64,000 nt of DNA from Chitinophaga cymbidii. Lineage in GTDB: Bacteria > Bacteroidota > Bacteroidia > Chitinophagales > Chitinophagaceae. Each line of letters starts with the position of its first letter. Position 1 is the first letter of the stretch. The stretch covers positions 62,001-126,000 of the forward strand of contig NZ_BKAU01000009.1 in the NCBI RefSeq assembly GCF_007992715.1. Reading direction: 5' to 3'. Below the pieces are notes generated by a model. It saw only the letters and a program-made list of their open reading frames with translations, had not been told where the DNA came from and did no database searches. Positions 8,602 through 19,300 of this stretch are shown piece by piece. A program made the position numbers and the translations under genes.

Positions 8602-9089
8602 TCTCCATTATCGTCGCCGCTTCAGAGAATAATGTGATTGGTATTGAGAACCGTCTGCCCTGGCATCTGCCCGGCGATCTGCAGTTCTTCAAGAACACCA
8701 CCTGGGGCTTCCCGGTGATCATGGGCCGCAAGACCTTTGAATCGATGGGCAAACCCCTGAAAGGCCGGCAGAACATCGTGATCACCCGTCAAGCCGGTTA
8801 CAGCCACCCCGGCATCACCGTTGTGTCTTCCATCTCCGAAGCCGTCCAGGCCGCGGAGGAGCAGGATGCGAAGGAGATCTTCATTACCGGCGGCACGGAA
8901 ATATTCCTGCAATCTTTCCCGCTGGTGGACCGCATTTACCGGACGCGCGTGCATACCACGGTGGAAGGCGATGCTTTTTTCCCGGAGATCAGTGAAAAAG
9001 AATGGGCGCTGACGTTCAGCGAGGCGCATGCCGCGGATGAGAAAAATCCTTTTGCCTATACGTTTGAAACCTGGGAGCGGAAGCAGTAA
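8598..9089 (+). CDS. folA: Dihydrofolate reductase
   Basis: This 163-residue NADPH-dependent enzyme reduces the dihydrofolate left by ThyA. It begins with the standard strand [15 protein letters not shown] and has the Met20-loop motif [13 protein letters not shown] with active-site Asp27. [12 protein letters not shown] binds the cofactor, and [10 protein letters not shown] carries the GG dipeptide. It ends with [12 protein letters not shown]. The ATG sits inside the thyA stop (ATGA overlap), the usual thyA-folA arrangement. The gene then converges on dnaG with no obvious terminator between. Confidence 0.97.
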   Translation: MISIIVAASENNVIGIENRLPWHLPGDLQFFKNTTWGFPVIMGRKTFESMGKPLKGRQNIVITRQAGYSHPGITVVSSISEAVQAAEEQDAKEIFITGGTEIFLQSFPLVDRIYRTRVHTTVEGDAFFPEISEKEWALTFSEAHAADEKNPFAYTFETWERKQ

Positions 9090-9115
9090 GGCAACCGTGA
9101 GTGTTACGAAACATA

Positions 9116-11092
9116 TCATTTAAAGATGACCGTTCCGATCTCCTGCGTCAGCGCAACTTCCAGCTGCTTGAGGTGCTGATGCATTTCCACACATTTTAAT
9201 TGTGCGTCGAGGTCTTCCGCTTTTTCCATTTCCTGCTGGTTTTCCACGATCAGTTTTTTGATCTTGCGCAGCATGAGGTAGTTGGTGGTGGAGATGGTGT
9301 CTTTGAGGTAGGCGTTATCGCCGTAAACGGTGCTGATCTCGAACCGTTCCTTCCAGTTGGCGCTCAGGTCCGCTTCCTTGTCTTCCAGTATCTGCGCTAC
9401 GTTGCGGGCGATGTCGTCATCCTGGTGGTAGAGGAACCATTTTTTGTCCAGCAGCTGGCCTTCATCATATTTGACTTTGTATTCGCGCAATATTTTCTTG
9501 ACGATCTCGCTGTCCGCCAGTGATTCGAAGTCGTAGGGGAGGTGGAAGATGTAATCCGCCACGGTGTTGTTCTCTTCTTCGCTGAAAGGCTTGTCGCCAA
9601 AGCGCAGCAGTATTTTCACCAGTTCCCTTTCCTGCTTTTCATCGCGGTTGAAAAGGTTGTCGCCGCTGTCTATAGGGCTGCCGTCCTCGAAATATTCGGG
9701 GTACATTTCCTCCGGGGAAGGGCCTTCTTCGGAGGATTGTTCCTGCTGCTTTTTGTTTTGCTGCTGCTGTTGCTTGATGAGCCGGTCGCGGATGTATTTG
9801 TTCACCAGCGTCACCATGCCCTGCTCGTCTATCTTCAGCAGCTGGCTGCACTGGCGGATATAATCCTGCTGTTTGGTGAAGTCCTCTACTTTATCTATCC
9901 GGGAGATCGTTTCCGCGATCTCGTTCACCAGCTGTGATTTTTTGGTAGGGTCGTTGCCGGCTTCGCGCAGGGACACCTGCAGCTTGAAGAGGATAAAGTC
10001 CTGTTTGTTCTCCGCAATAAAATTCCGGAAAGCTTCCGCGCCGATCTTCCGCACATAGCTGTCCGGGTCCTCCTTATCCGGGATGAGGGCCAGCTTTACG
10101 TTGAGCCCTTCTTCGATGGCCATGTCCAGCCCCCGGAGCGCGGCTTTCACGCCCGCGTTATCGCCATCATAGAGGATGGTGAGGTTGTTCGTATATTTTT
10201 TGATGAGCCGGAGCTGGTCGGTGGTCAGCGACGTGCCGCTGGAAGCCACCACGTTCTCAATGCCCGCCTGGTGCAGGGAGATCACATCGGTATAACCCTC
10301 CACCAGCAAACATTCATCCAGCCGGTCTATCGAATGCCTTGCAAAGTAGGTGCCGTACAGCACTTTACTTTTGACGTAGATGTCGTTTTCCGGGGAGTTG
10401 ATGTATTTGGGCGCACGGTCTGATTTCACGAGGATGCGCGCGCCGAAGCCGAGCACTTTGCCGCTCTGGTTGTGGATGGGGAAGATCACGCGCCCGCGGT
10501 AGTTGTCCTGCGGCAGCTCATTGCGGATGGCGATGAGGCCCGTCTTCAACAGGTATTCCTGGTTGTATCCCTTAGCCTGCGCGGCTTTGACGAATGCGTC
10601 CCTTTTGTCGAGCGAATAGCCGAGCTGGAACTTGCGGACGATCTCTTCGGAGAAACCTCTTTCCTCGAAGTAGCTCAGGCCCACGTTCTGCCCTTCCTCC
10701 GTATCGAACATCGTTTGCACGAAATAGTCGCGCGCGAAGTTGTTGATGATGAAAAGGCTGTCCGCCAGCTGCTGCTGGGCTTTTACTTCGGGGCTGACCT
10801 CTCTTTCCTCTATTTCCACGCCATATTTCTGGGCGAGCCATCGCAGGGCTTCCACATAGGAGTATTTTTCATGCTCCATGAGGAAGTTGATGGTATTGCC
10901 GCTTTTACCGCAACCGAAACATTTGTAGATCTCCTTGCTGCCGGAAACGGTGAAGGAGGGGGATTTCTCGTTGTGGAACGGGCAAAGGCCGAGGTAGTTG
11001 GCGCCGCGTTTTTTCAGTTTCACGAAGGAGCCGACGATCTCGACGATATCTATCCGGTTGAGGATCTGCTGTATGGTATTTTGAGAGATCAA
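9116..11092 (-). CDS. dnaG: DNA primase DnaG
   Basis: This 658-residue replication primase synthesises RNA primers at the fork and contacts DnaB through its C-terminus. The N-terminal zinc module is CPFHNEKSPSF with KCFGCG (C-x2-H ... C-x2-C). The catalytic core follows (DFILFKLQVSL region), with a Toprim domain marked by LLVEGYTDVI and ILYDGDNAG. A Gln-rich linker at about 505-515 leads into the acidic C-terminal helicase-binding region. The open frame runs on to 11239, but the homologous start is SQNTIQQIL, so I use TTG 11092. A minus-strand TAGATTTG box lies about 30 bases upstream of it. The added N-terminal 49 residues of the longer frame are Arg/Phe-rich and look non-coding. Confidence 0.95.
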   Translation of the reverse strand: MISQNTIQQILNRIDIVEIVGSFVKLKKRGANYLGLCPFHNEKSPSFTVSGSKEIYKCFGCGKSGNTINFLMEHEKYSYVEALRWLAQKYGVEIEEREVSPEVKAQQQLADSLFIINNFARDYFVQTMFDTEEGQNVGLSYFEERGFSEEIVRKFQLGYSLDKRDAFVKAAQAKGYNQEYLLKTGLIAIRNELPQDNYRGRVIFPIHNQSGKVLGFGARILVKSDRAPKYINSPENDIYVKSKVLYGTYFARHSIDRLDECLLVEGYTDVISLHQAGIENVVASSGTSLTTDQLRLIKKYTNNLTILYDGDNAGVKAALRGLDMAIEEGLNVKLALIPDKEDPDSYVRKIGAEAFRNFIAENKQDFILFKLQVSLREAGNDPTKKSQLVNEIAETISRIDKVEDFTKQQDYIRQCSQLLKIDEQGMVTLVNKYIRDRLIKQQQQQNKKQQEQSSEEGPSPEEMYPEYFEDGSPIDSGDNLFNRDEKQERELVKILLRFGDKPFSEEENNTVADYIFHLPYDFESLADSEIVKKILREYKVKYDEGQLLDKKWFLYHQDDDIARNVAQILEDKEADLSANWKERFEISTVYGDNAYLKDTISTTNYLMLRKIKKLIVENQQEMEKAEDLDAQLKCVEMHQHLKQLEVALTQEIGTVIFK

Positions 11093-11197
11093 GAGATTGG
11101 GAATGGTTAGGCAAACCACAAATCTACAAAAAAAACGCATGCCGGAGAACCGGCGGGCAGGCATAAAAAAACACCAGCGGGGGAACCGGCGGCCCGC

Positions 11198-11235
11198 AAA
11201 AAAAAGAGTGCTCCGCGGGTTTACGGAGCACTCTT
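11198..11235 (-). terminator. Terminator closing the SusCD-TlpA operon
   Basis: A 12-bp perfect stem (AAGAGTGCTCCG 11204-11215 with CGGAGCACTCTT 11224-11235) is followed on the minus strand by a run of T (plus-strand A 11198-11205). It lies just after the TlpA stop codon at 11258. Confidence 0.92.
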
Positions 11236-11257
11236 TCAATCTTTTATGTAATTGCGC

Positions 11258-12322
11258 TTACTGCAATATTTCCTCCAGCTTTTCGCCCAGAGCGTTGCCA
11301 CGGAGCGCAACGCCGATGATCTTGCCCTGGGGATCTATCAGGTAGTTCATCGGGATGCTTCGCACCTCGTAGGCCCTTGCGGCGGCATTGTCCCATCCCT
11401 TCAGATCGGAGAGGTGCGTCCACGTGAGGTCGTCCATATGGATAGCATTGATCCATTTTTGTTTGTCTGATTCTTTGTCCAGCGAAACGCCGATCACGGT
11501 GAAGTTCCTGTCTTTATATTTTTGCCAGGCTTTCACCACATTGGGATTTTCGCCCCGGCAGGGAACGCACCAGGATGCCCAGAAGTCCAGCAGCACGTAC
11601 TTCCCACGGAAGTCTGCCAGGCGTACCGGCTTGCCAAGCGTATCGTTCATGGTAAAATCGATGGCGGGCATGCCTACGCCGAGCTTTTTCGCGGTTTCCA
11701 GCAATCCGGCGATCTTTTTGCCGTTTTTGGATGCACGCCATTCGCTGTCCATCTTTTCATAAACCGGCGCCACTTTTTCGCGGTTTTCACCAATGAAGCT
11801 GGCCGTTGCCAGGTCTTCCATCAACCAGAACGACACCGGGGAGCTGGGATAGGATTTCAAAAAGGCGAGGCTTACGCTGTCTTTTTTCATTTTTACGCTT
11901 TTGCTTTTTTCCGAAGTGCTGAGTGGTTCCCAGCCGACATTTTTCCACTGGTCCAGCAAAAGATTGTATTCGCTTTGCGCTTTTCCGCCCTCTATTTCAG
12001 AGCTGCCCACGCGCTTGCCCTTAACGGAAGTGGTGCCGCCGGTAAGAAAGAAGTACTGGGCTTCGTCCTGCTTTGTGATGTGTTCAATGTACAGCATCGA
12101 TCTTCCGGGCTGTAAAATTTTGCCGGTGAGGGAAAAAGAATGATTCCTCACCCGGGTGGTATCATAGCGAAACCGGGTACCGTCATTATAGCTGAGCATC
12201 ACCATTCCGTTCTCTTTGGCCTCTGTGACAGTGCCTTTTAATTCGAAAGATTCCTGCGCTGTGGCAGCGATGGAAAACGTCAACATTGAAAAAACGCCAA
12301 TCGTTCTGATTTTTGTCATCAT
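11258..12322 (-). CDS. TlpA/AhpC-TSA family thioredoxin-like protein with N-terminal DUF4369
   Basis: This 354-residue exported protein has a signal peptide ending near AATAQ. An N-terminal DUF4369-like beta domain (FELKGTVTEAKENG ... FSLTGKI) is followed by a helical linker and a TlpA-type thioredoxin fold from about residue 225. The redox motif is WCVPC (251-255), preceded by GKYVLLDFWAS and followed by the cis-proline segment RSIPMNYLIDPQGKI. Such proteins reduce periplasmic disulfides. It is the last gene of the sigma-FecR-SusC-SusD locus, 22 bases after the PKD-like lipoprotein gene. That suggests the operon handles a thiol- or metal-containing ligand or peptide, but the substrate is not readable. 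Confidence 0.9.
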   Translation of the reverse strand: MMTKIRTIGVFSMLTFSIAATAQESFELKGTVTEAKENGMVMLSYNDGTRFRYDTTRVRNHSFSLTGKILQPGRSMLYIEHITKQDEAQYFFLTGGTTSVKGKRVGSSEIEGGKAQSEYNLLLDQWKNVGWEPLSTSEKSKSVKMKKDSVSLAFLKSYPSSPVSFWLMEDLATASFIGENREKVAPVYEKMDSEWRASKNGKKIAGLLETAKKLGVGMPAIDFTMNDTLGKPVRLADFRGKYVLLDFWASWCVPCRGENPNVVKAWQKYKDRNFTVIGVSLDKESDKQKWINAIHMDDLTWTHLSDLKGWDNAAARAYEVRSIPMNYLIDPQGKIIGVALRGNALGEKLEEILQ

Positions 12323-12344
12323 TATTCAGTTTTTAATAGTTTGA

Positions 12345-13898
12345 TTAATTAACTGCGCGCCAGTTCATATTCTTCACTTTGATCAGGTTGTCCCAGCGGC
12401 CATGCTCCACCTGCGTTATTTCCACCACGTTGGGATTGCTGCCTACCGCGAAGCGGCGCAGGGTGCCTTTTGTGGTGGCGTTATAGGTAGCGATGTAGAG
12501 TGAATTGCTGAGGTAGTCCATTTGTGTATCGAACTTCAGCATCGTGATCGGATCATTGCCGATGGCGGGATATTCGTAGAATTTCTCGTTGCCGGGATTG
12601 TAATCATACGCATACAGTTTGGCGCCAACGGAATAGAACACTACGGTGCGGTTCGATGAAAATGCATAGAAATCCGCTTTGTCGAAATTCACCGCCATGG
12701 GCAGTACGGTATATGCGGCCCGTTTGGGCGGCGTGGAGCCGTATGCGTAGAACTTGTACAGGTAGCAGGTATTGCCGGCGTCCTTCATCACGGCAAAGGA
12801 GTTGCCGTGTGTGGAGCTGCCGTCCGTGTTGCGGGTGTTTTCCGCGTACACCAGCGTTCTGCCGGTGCCCGCCTGGTTCCAGGGAAAGGGATCTCCATCT
12901 TTGTCCGTCAATACATTGGAAGCCGTGCTCAGCCCGATATTGGTGATGTTCAGGAAGCGCTGGTTTTCCGTATCGTACCAGACGATAGCATTCATGTTAT
13001 TGATGGAGTACAGCAGGTATGGCGCGGCTTTCAGCAGCTTCTGGGGATCGGCGGCTATGCGGTTCATGGGATTGGTATAGAAATCGCCCCCGTTCAGCAG
13101 CAGGTAAGAAACAAAGATGCTGCCGTCGTTGCAGAGCATGGCGCGGAGATAATCGGTGCCTGTTGCGCCGGCAGCGGTCTTTACCTGCGGCGCCAGCGCC
13201 ACCGGTATGAGTGTTTTCGTGTCGATGGGATCGGAGGTGTAGACCTGTTTGCCGAAAGTATTATCCTCCGAGCCTTCCATGGACAGGCGGTCCAGGTGGT
13301 AAGAGCCGGATTTGCTGAATACCCAGATCTTTTTATAGGCTTCCCATCCGCTGGTATGGAGGAAGCTCACGGGGTCTTTCAGCACGGGCAGGCCGCTGTT
13401 GGAAAGGATGTTGCGCACCAGCACCGTGTCCGCGATCATGGACAGCATTTCCGCTTCCGCATTGCCCTGCTCGTTTTCTCCTATCAGCAGGATGCCGCGC
13501 GTGTATACGGTGCCTACCACCAGCTCGAATTTTTTCCACCAGGATACGCCGGTTACTTCGTCTACCGTGCGGAACTCCATGTTGTAGGTTTCCGGTGCGA
13601 GCAGTACCGGGTATTCGAGTGTTTCTTCGAATCCAAGGGTGTCCAGAAACTTGTTGCTGCCCCTGATGATCCAGTAGTACTTATAGCGGTCTTTTCCGCT
13701 GCCGGCCTCGGTGGCGGTCACTTCCGGCGAAATGCGGAGCGTATCCACCGCGGTGGTCACCGAGTATTTGTCGGCCACGCCTTTGATGGCCAGCTCATTG
13801 ATATCGTCATAGGAATAGTTTCCCAGATCCTTGCTGCAGGCTGCCGCCAGTGCGCCCAGCACGATGAATATTGCAGTATGAACAGAATATCTTCTCAT
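12345..13898 (-). CDS. PKD-like family lipoprotein of a SusC/SusD locus
   Basis: This 517-residue protein has a lipoprotein signal peptide with lipobox LAAAC (Cys21), so it is anchored in a membrane, probably at the cell surface. Residues of about 45-150 look like an Ig/PKD-type beta domain (TLRISPEVTATEAGSGKDRYKYYWIIRG in pieces). The rest contains repeated short beta segments such as ILLIGENEQGN, WVFSKSGSYHLDRL and TVVFYSVGAKLYAYDYNP, suggesting a beta-propeller-like ligand-binding part. Proteins of this type usually sit downstream of SusD and DUF4843 genes in Bacteroidota, as here. The ligand is unknown. Spacing is 34 bases to the DUF4843 gene and 22 bases to the TlpA gene, so it is operonic. 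Confidence 0.82.
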   Translation of the reverse strand: MRRYSVHTAIFIVLGALAAACSKDLGNYSYDDINELAIKGVADKYSVTTAVDTLRISPEVTATEAGSGKDRYKYYWIIRGSNKFLDTLGFEETLEYPVLLAPETYNMEFRTVDEVTGVSWWKKFELVVGTVYTRGILLIGENEQGNAEAEMLSMIADTVLVRNILSNSGLPVLKDPVSFLHTSGWEAYKKIWVFSKSGSYHLDRLSMEGSEDNTFGKQVYTSDPIDTKTLIPVALAPQVKTAAGATGTDYLRAMLCNDGSIFVSYLLLNGGDFYTNPMNRIAADPQKLLKAAPYLLYSINNMNAIVWYDTENQRFLNITNIGLSTASNVLTDKDGDPFPWNQAGTGRTLVYAENTRNTDGSSTHGNSFAVMKDAGNTCYLYKFYAYGSTPPKRAAYTVLPMAVNFDKADFYAFSSNRTVVFYSVGAKLYAYDYNPGNEKFYEYPAIGNDPITMLKFDTQMDYLSNSLYIATYNATTKGTLRRFAVGSNPNVVEITQVEHGRWDNLIKVKNMNWRAVN

Positions 13899-13932
13899 AA
13901 TAGATAACGTAATGGTTGATTAGATAGATGAA

Positions 13933-14784
13933 TTAGCCGCCGGGCACATAGGGAACGCCGATGTAGGAAGTCCAGGGCACGGAGCCGACCCACATCAGGC
14001 GGCCGTCGTCTTCCAGCACCGGATCTTTTGCATTGTACCGTTCTATCAGGTATTCCTGCACTATGTTGGTCAGGAGCATGGACTTCACGAGGGGCATGGT
14101 TTCCTCACTGGCGAAGTCGGCATAGGTGACGCCCATCAGCTCGGCCATCAGTTCCAGCTTTTTGCGGGTGAAGGCGCCCCAGAGGCCGGATTCCCTGTTG
14201 CCATTCTGGATGGAACCGCGCCATACCACGGGCTGCACCATGAAATCGCTGACGTACAGGGTATGCATGCTGGCGTCGAATTCCTTCACAAGGGGGCCGC
14301 TTTCATAGCCGGGGATGGCATCCCATTCCGGGAAAGAAAGGCCGAAGTATTCATTCGCCACGAGCCGCAGCCCGAGCTTTACTTCTTTTTCCTGGAGGTC
14401 CGCCGTCCGTTTCAGTTTTACGGGCACGTAGGCAACGAGTGAATTGGCGGGCATGATCACTTCTTCCGGCAGCGCTTCATAATGTACGCCCAATGTAGCC
14501 GTGGTGGAGTCCGGGTTTACTTCAACCCTGAAAGGCCGGTCGAAGTCTTTCAGCGGGCCGGTGATCATCACTTTTACGGGGTAGGTGATCTCGTCGCTGC
14601 CATAGCTGACGAACGACACCGGGGTGGTGGGCTGGTAGGGCCAGTAGTTTTCGCTCAGCGACGCCTGGCCGTATTGTACGGCGAAGTACACCCCTTCGGT
14701 TCCCTCATAGCCGGGCATCTCCTTTTTACATCCGGCGGAAAGGAGCAGGGCGGCCGGCAGGAAAAGCTGCATTATTCTTTTCAT
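13933..14784 (-). CDS. DUF4843 domain-containing lipoprotein
   Basis: This 283-residue lipoprotein has lipobox LSAGC at Cys19. After the anchor come YEGTEGVYFAVQYG and then a beta-rich domain with YPVKVMITGPLKDFDRPFRVEV and KLGLRLVANEYF, typical of DUF4843, the accessory surface lipoprotein that accompanies SusC/SusD pairs and PKD-like lipoproteins. The biochemical function of the family is not established; a role in ligand capture at the SusCD complex is the usual inference. It sits 24 bases after susD and is co-transcribed. Confidence 0.85.
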   Translation of the reverse strand: MKRIMQLFLPAALLLSAGCKKEMPGYEGTEGVYFAVQYGQASLSENYWPYQPTTPVSFVSYGSDEITYPVKVMITGPLKDFDRPFRVEVNPDSTTATLGVHYEALPEEVIMPANSLVAYVPVKLKRTADLQEKEVKLGLRLVANEYFGLSFPEWDAIPGYESGPLVKEFDASMHTLYVSDFMVQPVVWRGSIQNGNRESGLWGAFTRKKLELMAELMGVTYADFASEETMPLVKSMLLTNIVQEYLIERYNAKDPVLEDDGRLMWVGSVPWTSYIGVPYVPGG

Positions 14785-14808
14785 CTGTAAGATTTTAAGT
14801 GTTCATGT

Positions 14809-16275
14809 TTAATCGTTCCGCTGCGATGTTTCACTGTCCGGCAGGGGGATCACGTAGTTGTTCAGCTCCATGGTCTGTGTGCCCGTGAGGGCGCCGCTGT
14901 TGGGCACTACCTGCATCGCGTTGCGTTTGAAATAAAAGAATGCCTGGCCTTCGCCGATCGTTTCTTTTCTGAACTCGCGGGTGATGGCCGCTTTCAGCGC
15001 TGTTTCATCTGCCGGGTAAAGGCTGACGGCGGCGCGGCTTGTGCGTACCTCGTTGAGGTACCGGGTGCCTTCGTTCAGGTCCGGGCTGCATTCCGCCGCA
15101 ATGAGCAGTACTTCGCTCAGGCGTATCAGCGGGATCATATAGCGGCCGGGCGCATTGGTGATGTCCTGGTATTTCAGGTTGGTGAGCAGGGTGGTGGTGC
15201 CGGAAGTTACCTCCTGCCAGATGCGCAGGCGGTAGTCGTTTGCTTCGTCGTAAAGCTCGTCTACCCTTGCTTTTCCAACATCAACGCTGTTGAAGGAGAG
15301 CCTGCCGTCAGGCTTTAATGCGGCGGAAAAGAGGGCGTTGAACATATTTACCCGGTTGATATTGTACACGGCAAACATCACCTCCGGCGAGAACACGCGG
15401 TCGGGCGTTTCCGCATGTGTGGCGCTGAGCGGGGCTACATAAGGGAACGTATTCCGGGCCGGGTCCTGCACTTCCTGCAGCAGCTCGCTGGCGGTGCTGA
15501 AGGCGGCCTGTTTGTCGTTTTTCCAGAGGTAGGTGCGGGCCATCAGGGCTTTTACCGCGTAGTAGTTAAGGCGGTACTGCCGGTAATAAAGATCATTGGA
15601 CCCTGTGGGATTGTCGGCATTGCGGACGCCTTCGGTACGCACCGGGTCCGTATTTTCGAGCAGCGCGAGCGCGGCTTCCAGGTCGCTGATCACATGCTCC
15701 ACCGCTTCGCTGTTCGGCAGGATGGGAGATACTTCAAAACCGCTTTTGGAGACATACGGAATGCTGGGGAGGGACTTGTTCTCATCCGTCCACAGGGGGC
15801 CGAACAAACGCAGCATATCCAGGTGCAGCATGGCACGCAGGGCCAGCGCTTCGCCTTTCACAATACTGAAGTACGGCTCCGGCAACAGCCCGGCAGACGC
15901 CTTGTCGCACTCCTCAATGAGCACGTTGCAGTTGGCGATCAGCTGGTAGGCTTTCTTCCAGGTATCGTCGAACGTGGTCTTGACATCCTCCTGTGTGTAG
16001 ACAAAATTCGTATAATAGTAAAACCTGTGCAGGGACGAGGGCAGGTAGTAATAATGCGCCAGCACGTCCAGCACGCCGGCAGTCATATCCTGCCCGTACA
16101 GCGAAGCGTTCGCCATTTCCACATATACCCCGTTCAACGCTTTCAGGTATCCCTCCCGGTCCTGGAAAAGCATCTCTTCGGAAAGCCTGTCCGCCGGCTT
16201 TACATCGATCCATTTACTGCAAGACGCCAGCATGCAGCAAACGATCAGGGGAAAAAATATTTTCATTGCGTTCAT
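14809..16275 (-). CDS. SusD/RagB-family nutrient-binding outer-membrane lipoprotein
   Basis: This 488-residue protein has lipobox MLASC (Cys19) followed by SKWIDVKPADRLSEEMLF, the typical SusD start. Tetratricopeptide-like helices follow (GYLKALNGVYVEMANASLYG, YQLIANCNVLIEECDKA, GEALALRAMLHLDMLRLFG). The C-terminal RagB region contains ALMARTYLWKND, IRLSEVLLIAAE and LNEVRTSRAA, ending with IPLPDSE. It is the extracellular lid that captures a ligand and passes it to the SusC barrel encoded immediately upstream, 55 bases away. Sequence alone does not give the ligand, and no carbohydrate-active enzyme lies nearby. Confidence 0.95.
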   Translation of the reverse strand: MNAMKIFFPLIVCCMLASCSKWIDVKPADRLSEEMLFQDREGYLKALNGVYVEMANASLYGQDMTAGVLDVLAHYYYLPSSLHRFYYYTNFVYTQEDVKTTFDDTWKKAYQLIANCNVLIEECDKASAGLLPEPYFSIVKGEALALRAMLHLDMLRLFGPLWTDENKSLPSIPYVSKSGFEVSPILPNSEAVEHVISDLEAALALLENTDPVRTEGVRNADNPTGSNDLYYRQYRLNYYAVKALMARTYLWKNDKQAAFSTASELLQEVQDPARNTFPYVAPLSATHAETPDRVFSPEVMFAVYNINRVNMFNALFSAALKPDGRLSFNSVDVGKARVDELYDEANDYRLRIWQEVTSGTTTLLTNLKYQDITNAPGRYMIPLIRLSEVLLIAAECSPDLNEGTRYLNEVRTSRAAVSLYPADETALKAAITREFRKETIGEGQAFFYFKRNAMQVVPNSGALTGTQTMELNNYVIPLPDSETSQRND

Positions 16276-16330
16276 CCTTCAATAATTTTTATGATAATTT
16301 TCATTTGATCATTCCGCGTTGTCATGCTCC

Positions 16331-19300
16331 TTAAAAACGAATGGAGGCAGATAAGGAAACCGAACGCGCGAATGGATAGTCTATCCCTCTTTCGTTGGTG
16401 ACGCTGGCTATATAGAATATGTCATTCATATAGGCGCGCACGGTGAAGGAAGATGCGCCGACCGTACGCAGGAACGATGCGGTGGTGGTTTCATAACCTA
16501 CGGAGAAGGATTCTCCTGACAGCACATTGTTGTCCGCTACGAAGCGCGACGACATCGGCGTGTAGCTGGTATTGTTGATGGATTTGAATTTGGCGGCGTC
16601 TCCCGGTTTCTGCCAGCGTTCGTACAGCGCACGTTTGTCCTGGTTCAGCGTTACGTTGGTGATGGAGATGTTTTCCACTTTGTCGTAAAGCGTTTGCATG
16701 AAGATCTGCCCGCCCAGGCGGTAGCGGAGGTTCACGGAAGCGGAGAAGCCTTTGTAGTAAAAGTTGGTGCCGATGATGCCTTCCATGCTGGGCTCGCTGT
16801 TGCCCACCACCACTTCGTCCTGATAGTCATGCACGAAGGTCTGGTTCCCGTTTTTATTCAGGAATACTTCGCGCCCGGTTGCCGGATCGATGCCCACGGA
16901 GCGCACGGCCCAGAGGTCTGAGGGGCTTCCGCCGTCGTAATAGCGTACCAGGTTGCGGCTTTGATTGGCATCATTGAAATTCTTCAGCTTGTCGCCCATG
17001 CCCTGGTACTGTGATTTCAGCTGGCGCATGTTCAGGTTAACGCGCCAGTTGAAGCTCCGCTGGCGGACCAGCGTATAATCCACCATGGCGGTGAAGCCGC
17101 GGGTCAGCTGTTCGCCGATGTTCTGCGCCGCTTTATCCAGCCCTGCGGAAGAGGGCAGCGTTACGAACACCAGCAGGGGATTGGTGTTTTTATAGAAGTA
17201 ATCCAGGTTCACGCGCAACCGCTCGTTCAGCACAAGCGCGTCCAGGCCGATATTGCGGTCCAGCGTTTTCTGCCATTGCAGGCCGCTGTTGCCGAAGTTC
17301 GTAATGATCACACTGGTGCCGAAAGGGTTACGGTTTTCGTTATTGTAACCGTATATGCGCATGGAAATGTAGTCGTCGAAGTTCTGGTTGCCCGGGTTGC
17401 CGATGGAGCCGCGCAGGCGGAGCTGGTTTAGCCAGGACTGGCCGCTGTTCCTGAAGAACGCTTCTTTATGGATGTTCCAGCCCAGGCCAACAGACCAGAT
17501 GGTGGTGAACTGGCGCTGAGCGCCGTAGATAGAAGATCCGTCTGAGCGCACGGTGGCGTCCAGCAGGTACCGCTGATCGAAGGAATAGCCGGTGTTCAGA
17601 TAGAAACCGGCGCCGCGGCGGATGGATTCCTGGTAGCTTGCCCGGCTGCCTTCAGGATAGCCAAAGGCAAAGTTCGGATTCGCGAAATCATCATCCACAA
17701 ACCCCTCTACCTGGTAACTGCTCATTTTCGACGCGGACTGTTCCAGCCGCATACCGGCAACGGCATTCACCTGGTGTTTGCCGCCGAACAGTTTGCCGTA
17801 AGTAAGGCTCACATCTCCGTCATAATTCAGTGTTTGCCCGTTGCTTTCCGTATAGTTCCCTTTCCGGAGCGTTTCTATGCCTTCGAATTCAGAATTAAAG
17901 GGCGACCTGAAAATCTGGCTACCGGTATTGAGCTTGCGGAGGCCGGCCCGCGCGCGGAAGCGCATGGCATTTGTCAGGAACCAGTTCAGTTCAAAATTGT
18001 TGGTAAATCCCTGCGACTGATCACGGTTCATATTATTGTTGCTCATGTCGTACAGCGGGTTGTATACGTTCACGGTCCTGGGAACCAGCCCGTCGTCCAT
18101 ATACCTGTAGGATTCCAGCAATTTATCGATGGTGCCGTCTGCATTGTACTTGCGGTAATAGGGATTGGCGCGGGAGAATCGTGAGAACGCGACGGTTTCA
18201 TGGTTGGCCTTCACGTAGTCTATGCTTAACGAGTTGCTGACGGAGAGGCGGCCTTTGCGGTAGGTGAGGTAAACGTTGCCCCCGGTGGTTTGCCGGTTGG
18301 AGCCTTTCATCACGCCTTCGTTGTTGCCGTAGTTGAGCGATGCACGGTAACGCAAATTGGCGTCACCGCCTTCCGCCGCGATGGTATGGCGCTGGAAAAC
18401 GCCTGTGCGCAGGGGCTCGTTTGCCCAGTAGGTATTTACGCCGCGGCGCACTTCCTTCAGGCGGTCGAAGTAAGTTGCTTCTTTTTCATTGCCGTTGATG
18501 ATGTTGTTGTTCTCGTCAATTAAGCCATAAAAGTGGGAAAGCAGCTCGAATTGCAGCTTTTCTTCCGAGTTCATCAGGTTGTAATCCGTGAGGTCAGCGA
18601 AGTTGACCGCGGTGTTGAGGTTGTAGCTCACCCGTAACTGGCCCGGCAGCGGTTTTTTGGTTTCTATTACTACGATGCCGTTGGCGGCTTTGGAACCGTA
18701 AATAGCGGTGGCGGCGGCGTCTTTCAACAGCGTGATGCTGGCAACGCGGTCCATGCTCAGGTCACTGATAATGGCCAGCGTGCTTTCAAAGCCGTCCAGG
18801 ATGAACAGCGGCTGGTTGGGATTGGAGCCGTACTCGTCCGTCAGCCCGATGATGCTGCTCTTGCCCCTGATCTCGATATCCGGCAGGCGGTTGGGATCGG
18901 AGCCGAACTGGTTGTTGGTTACGATGGCGAACGAAGGGTCGAGGGTTTTCAGGCTTTGCAGCACGTTCTGGTTGCTCACCATGCTGAGTTCCCTGGCGGT
19001 GAAAGTGGAAGACGAACCGGTGAAGCTGTTCCTGTCACGCTGATAAATGCCGGTAGAAACCACCTGCACACCCTCGAGGTTGTTTTCATCCGGTTTCAAT
19101 ACAACAGTCAGCGTGGCGCGGGCCAGCATTTCCTTCGTAACCGGGACGGTGCGGGATTGCATGCCCAGGTAGGAAAATACCAGCACATCTCCGTCCGACA
19201 CATTCAGGTGAAGGATGCCGCTTGCGTCCGTAGAGCCGCCGCGTGTGGTGCCTTTGATCAGTACGGTAACACCCGGGATGGCGGTGCCGGTAGAGTCTGT

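Noticed and set aside
12807-13907. A 366-codon + strand frame opposite the PKD-like lipoprotein gene
   Set aside because: No family likeness; the minus-strand gene has a lipobox and fits the SusCD operon.
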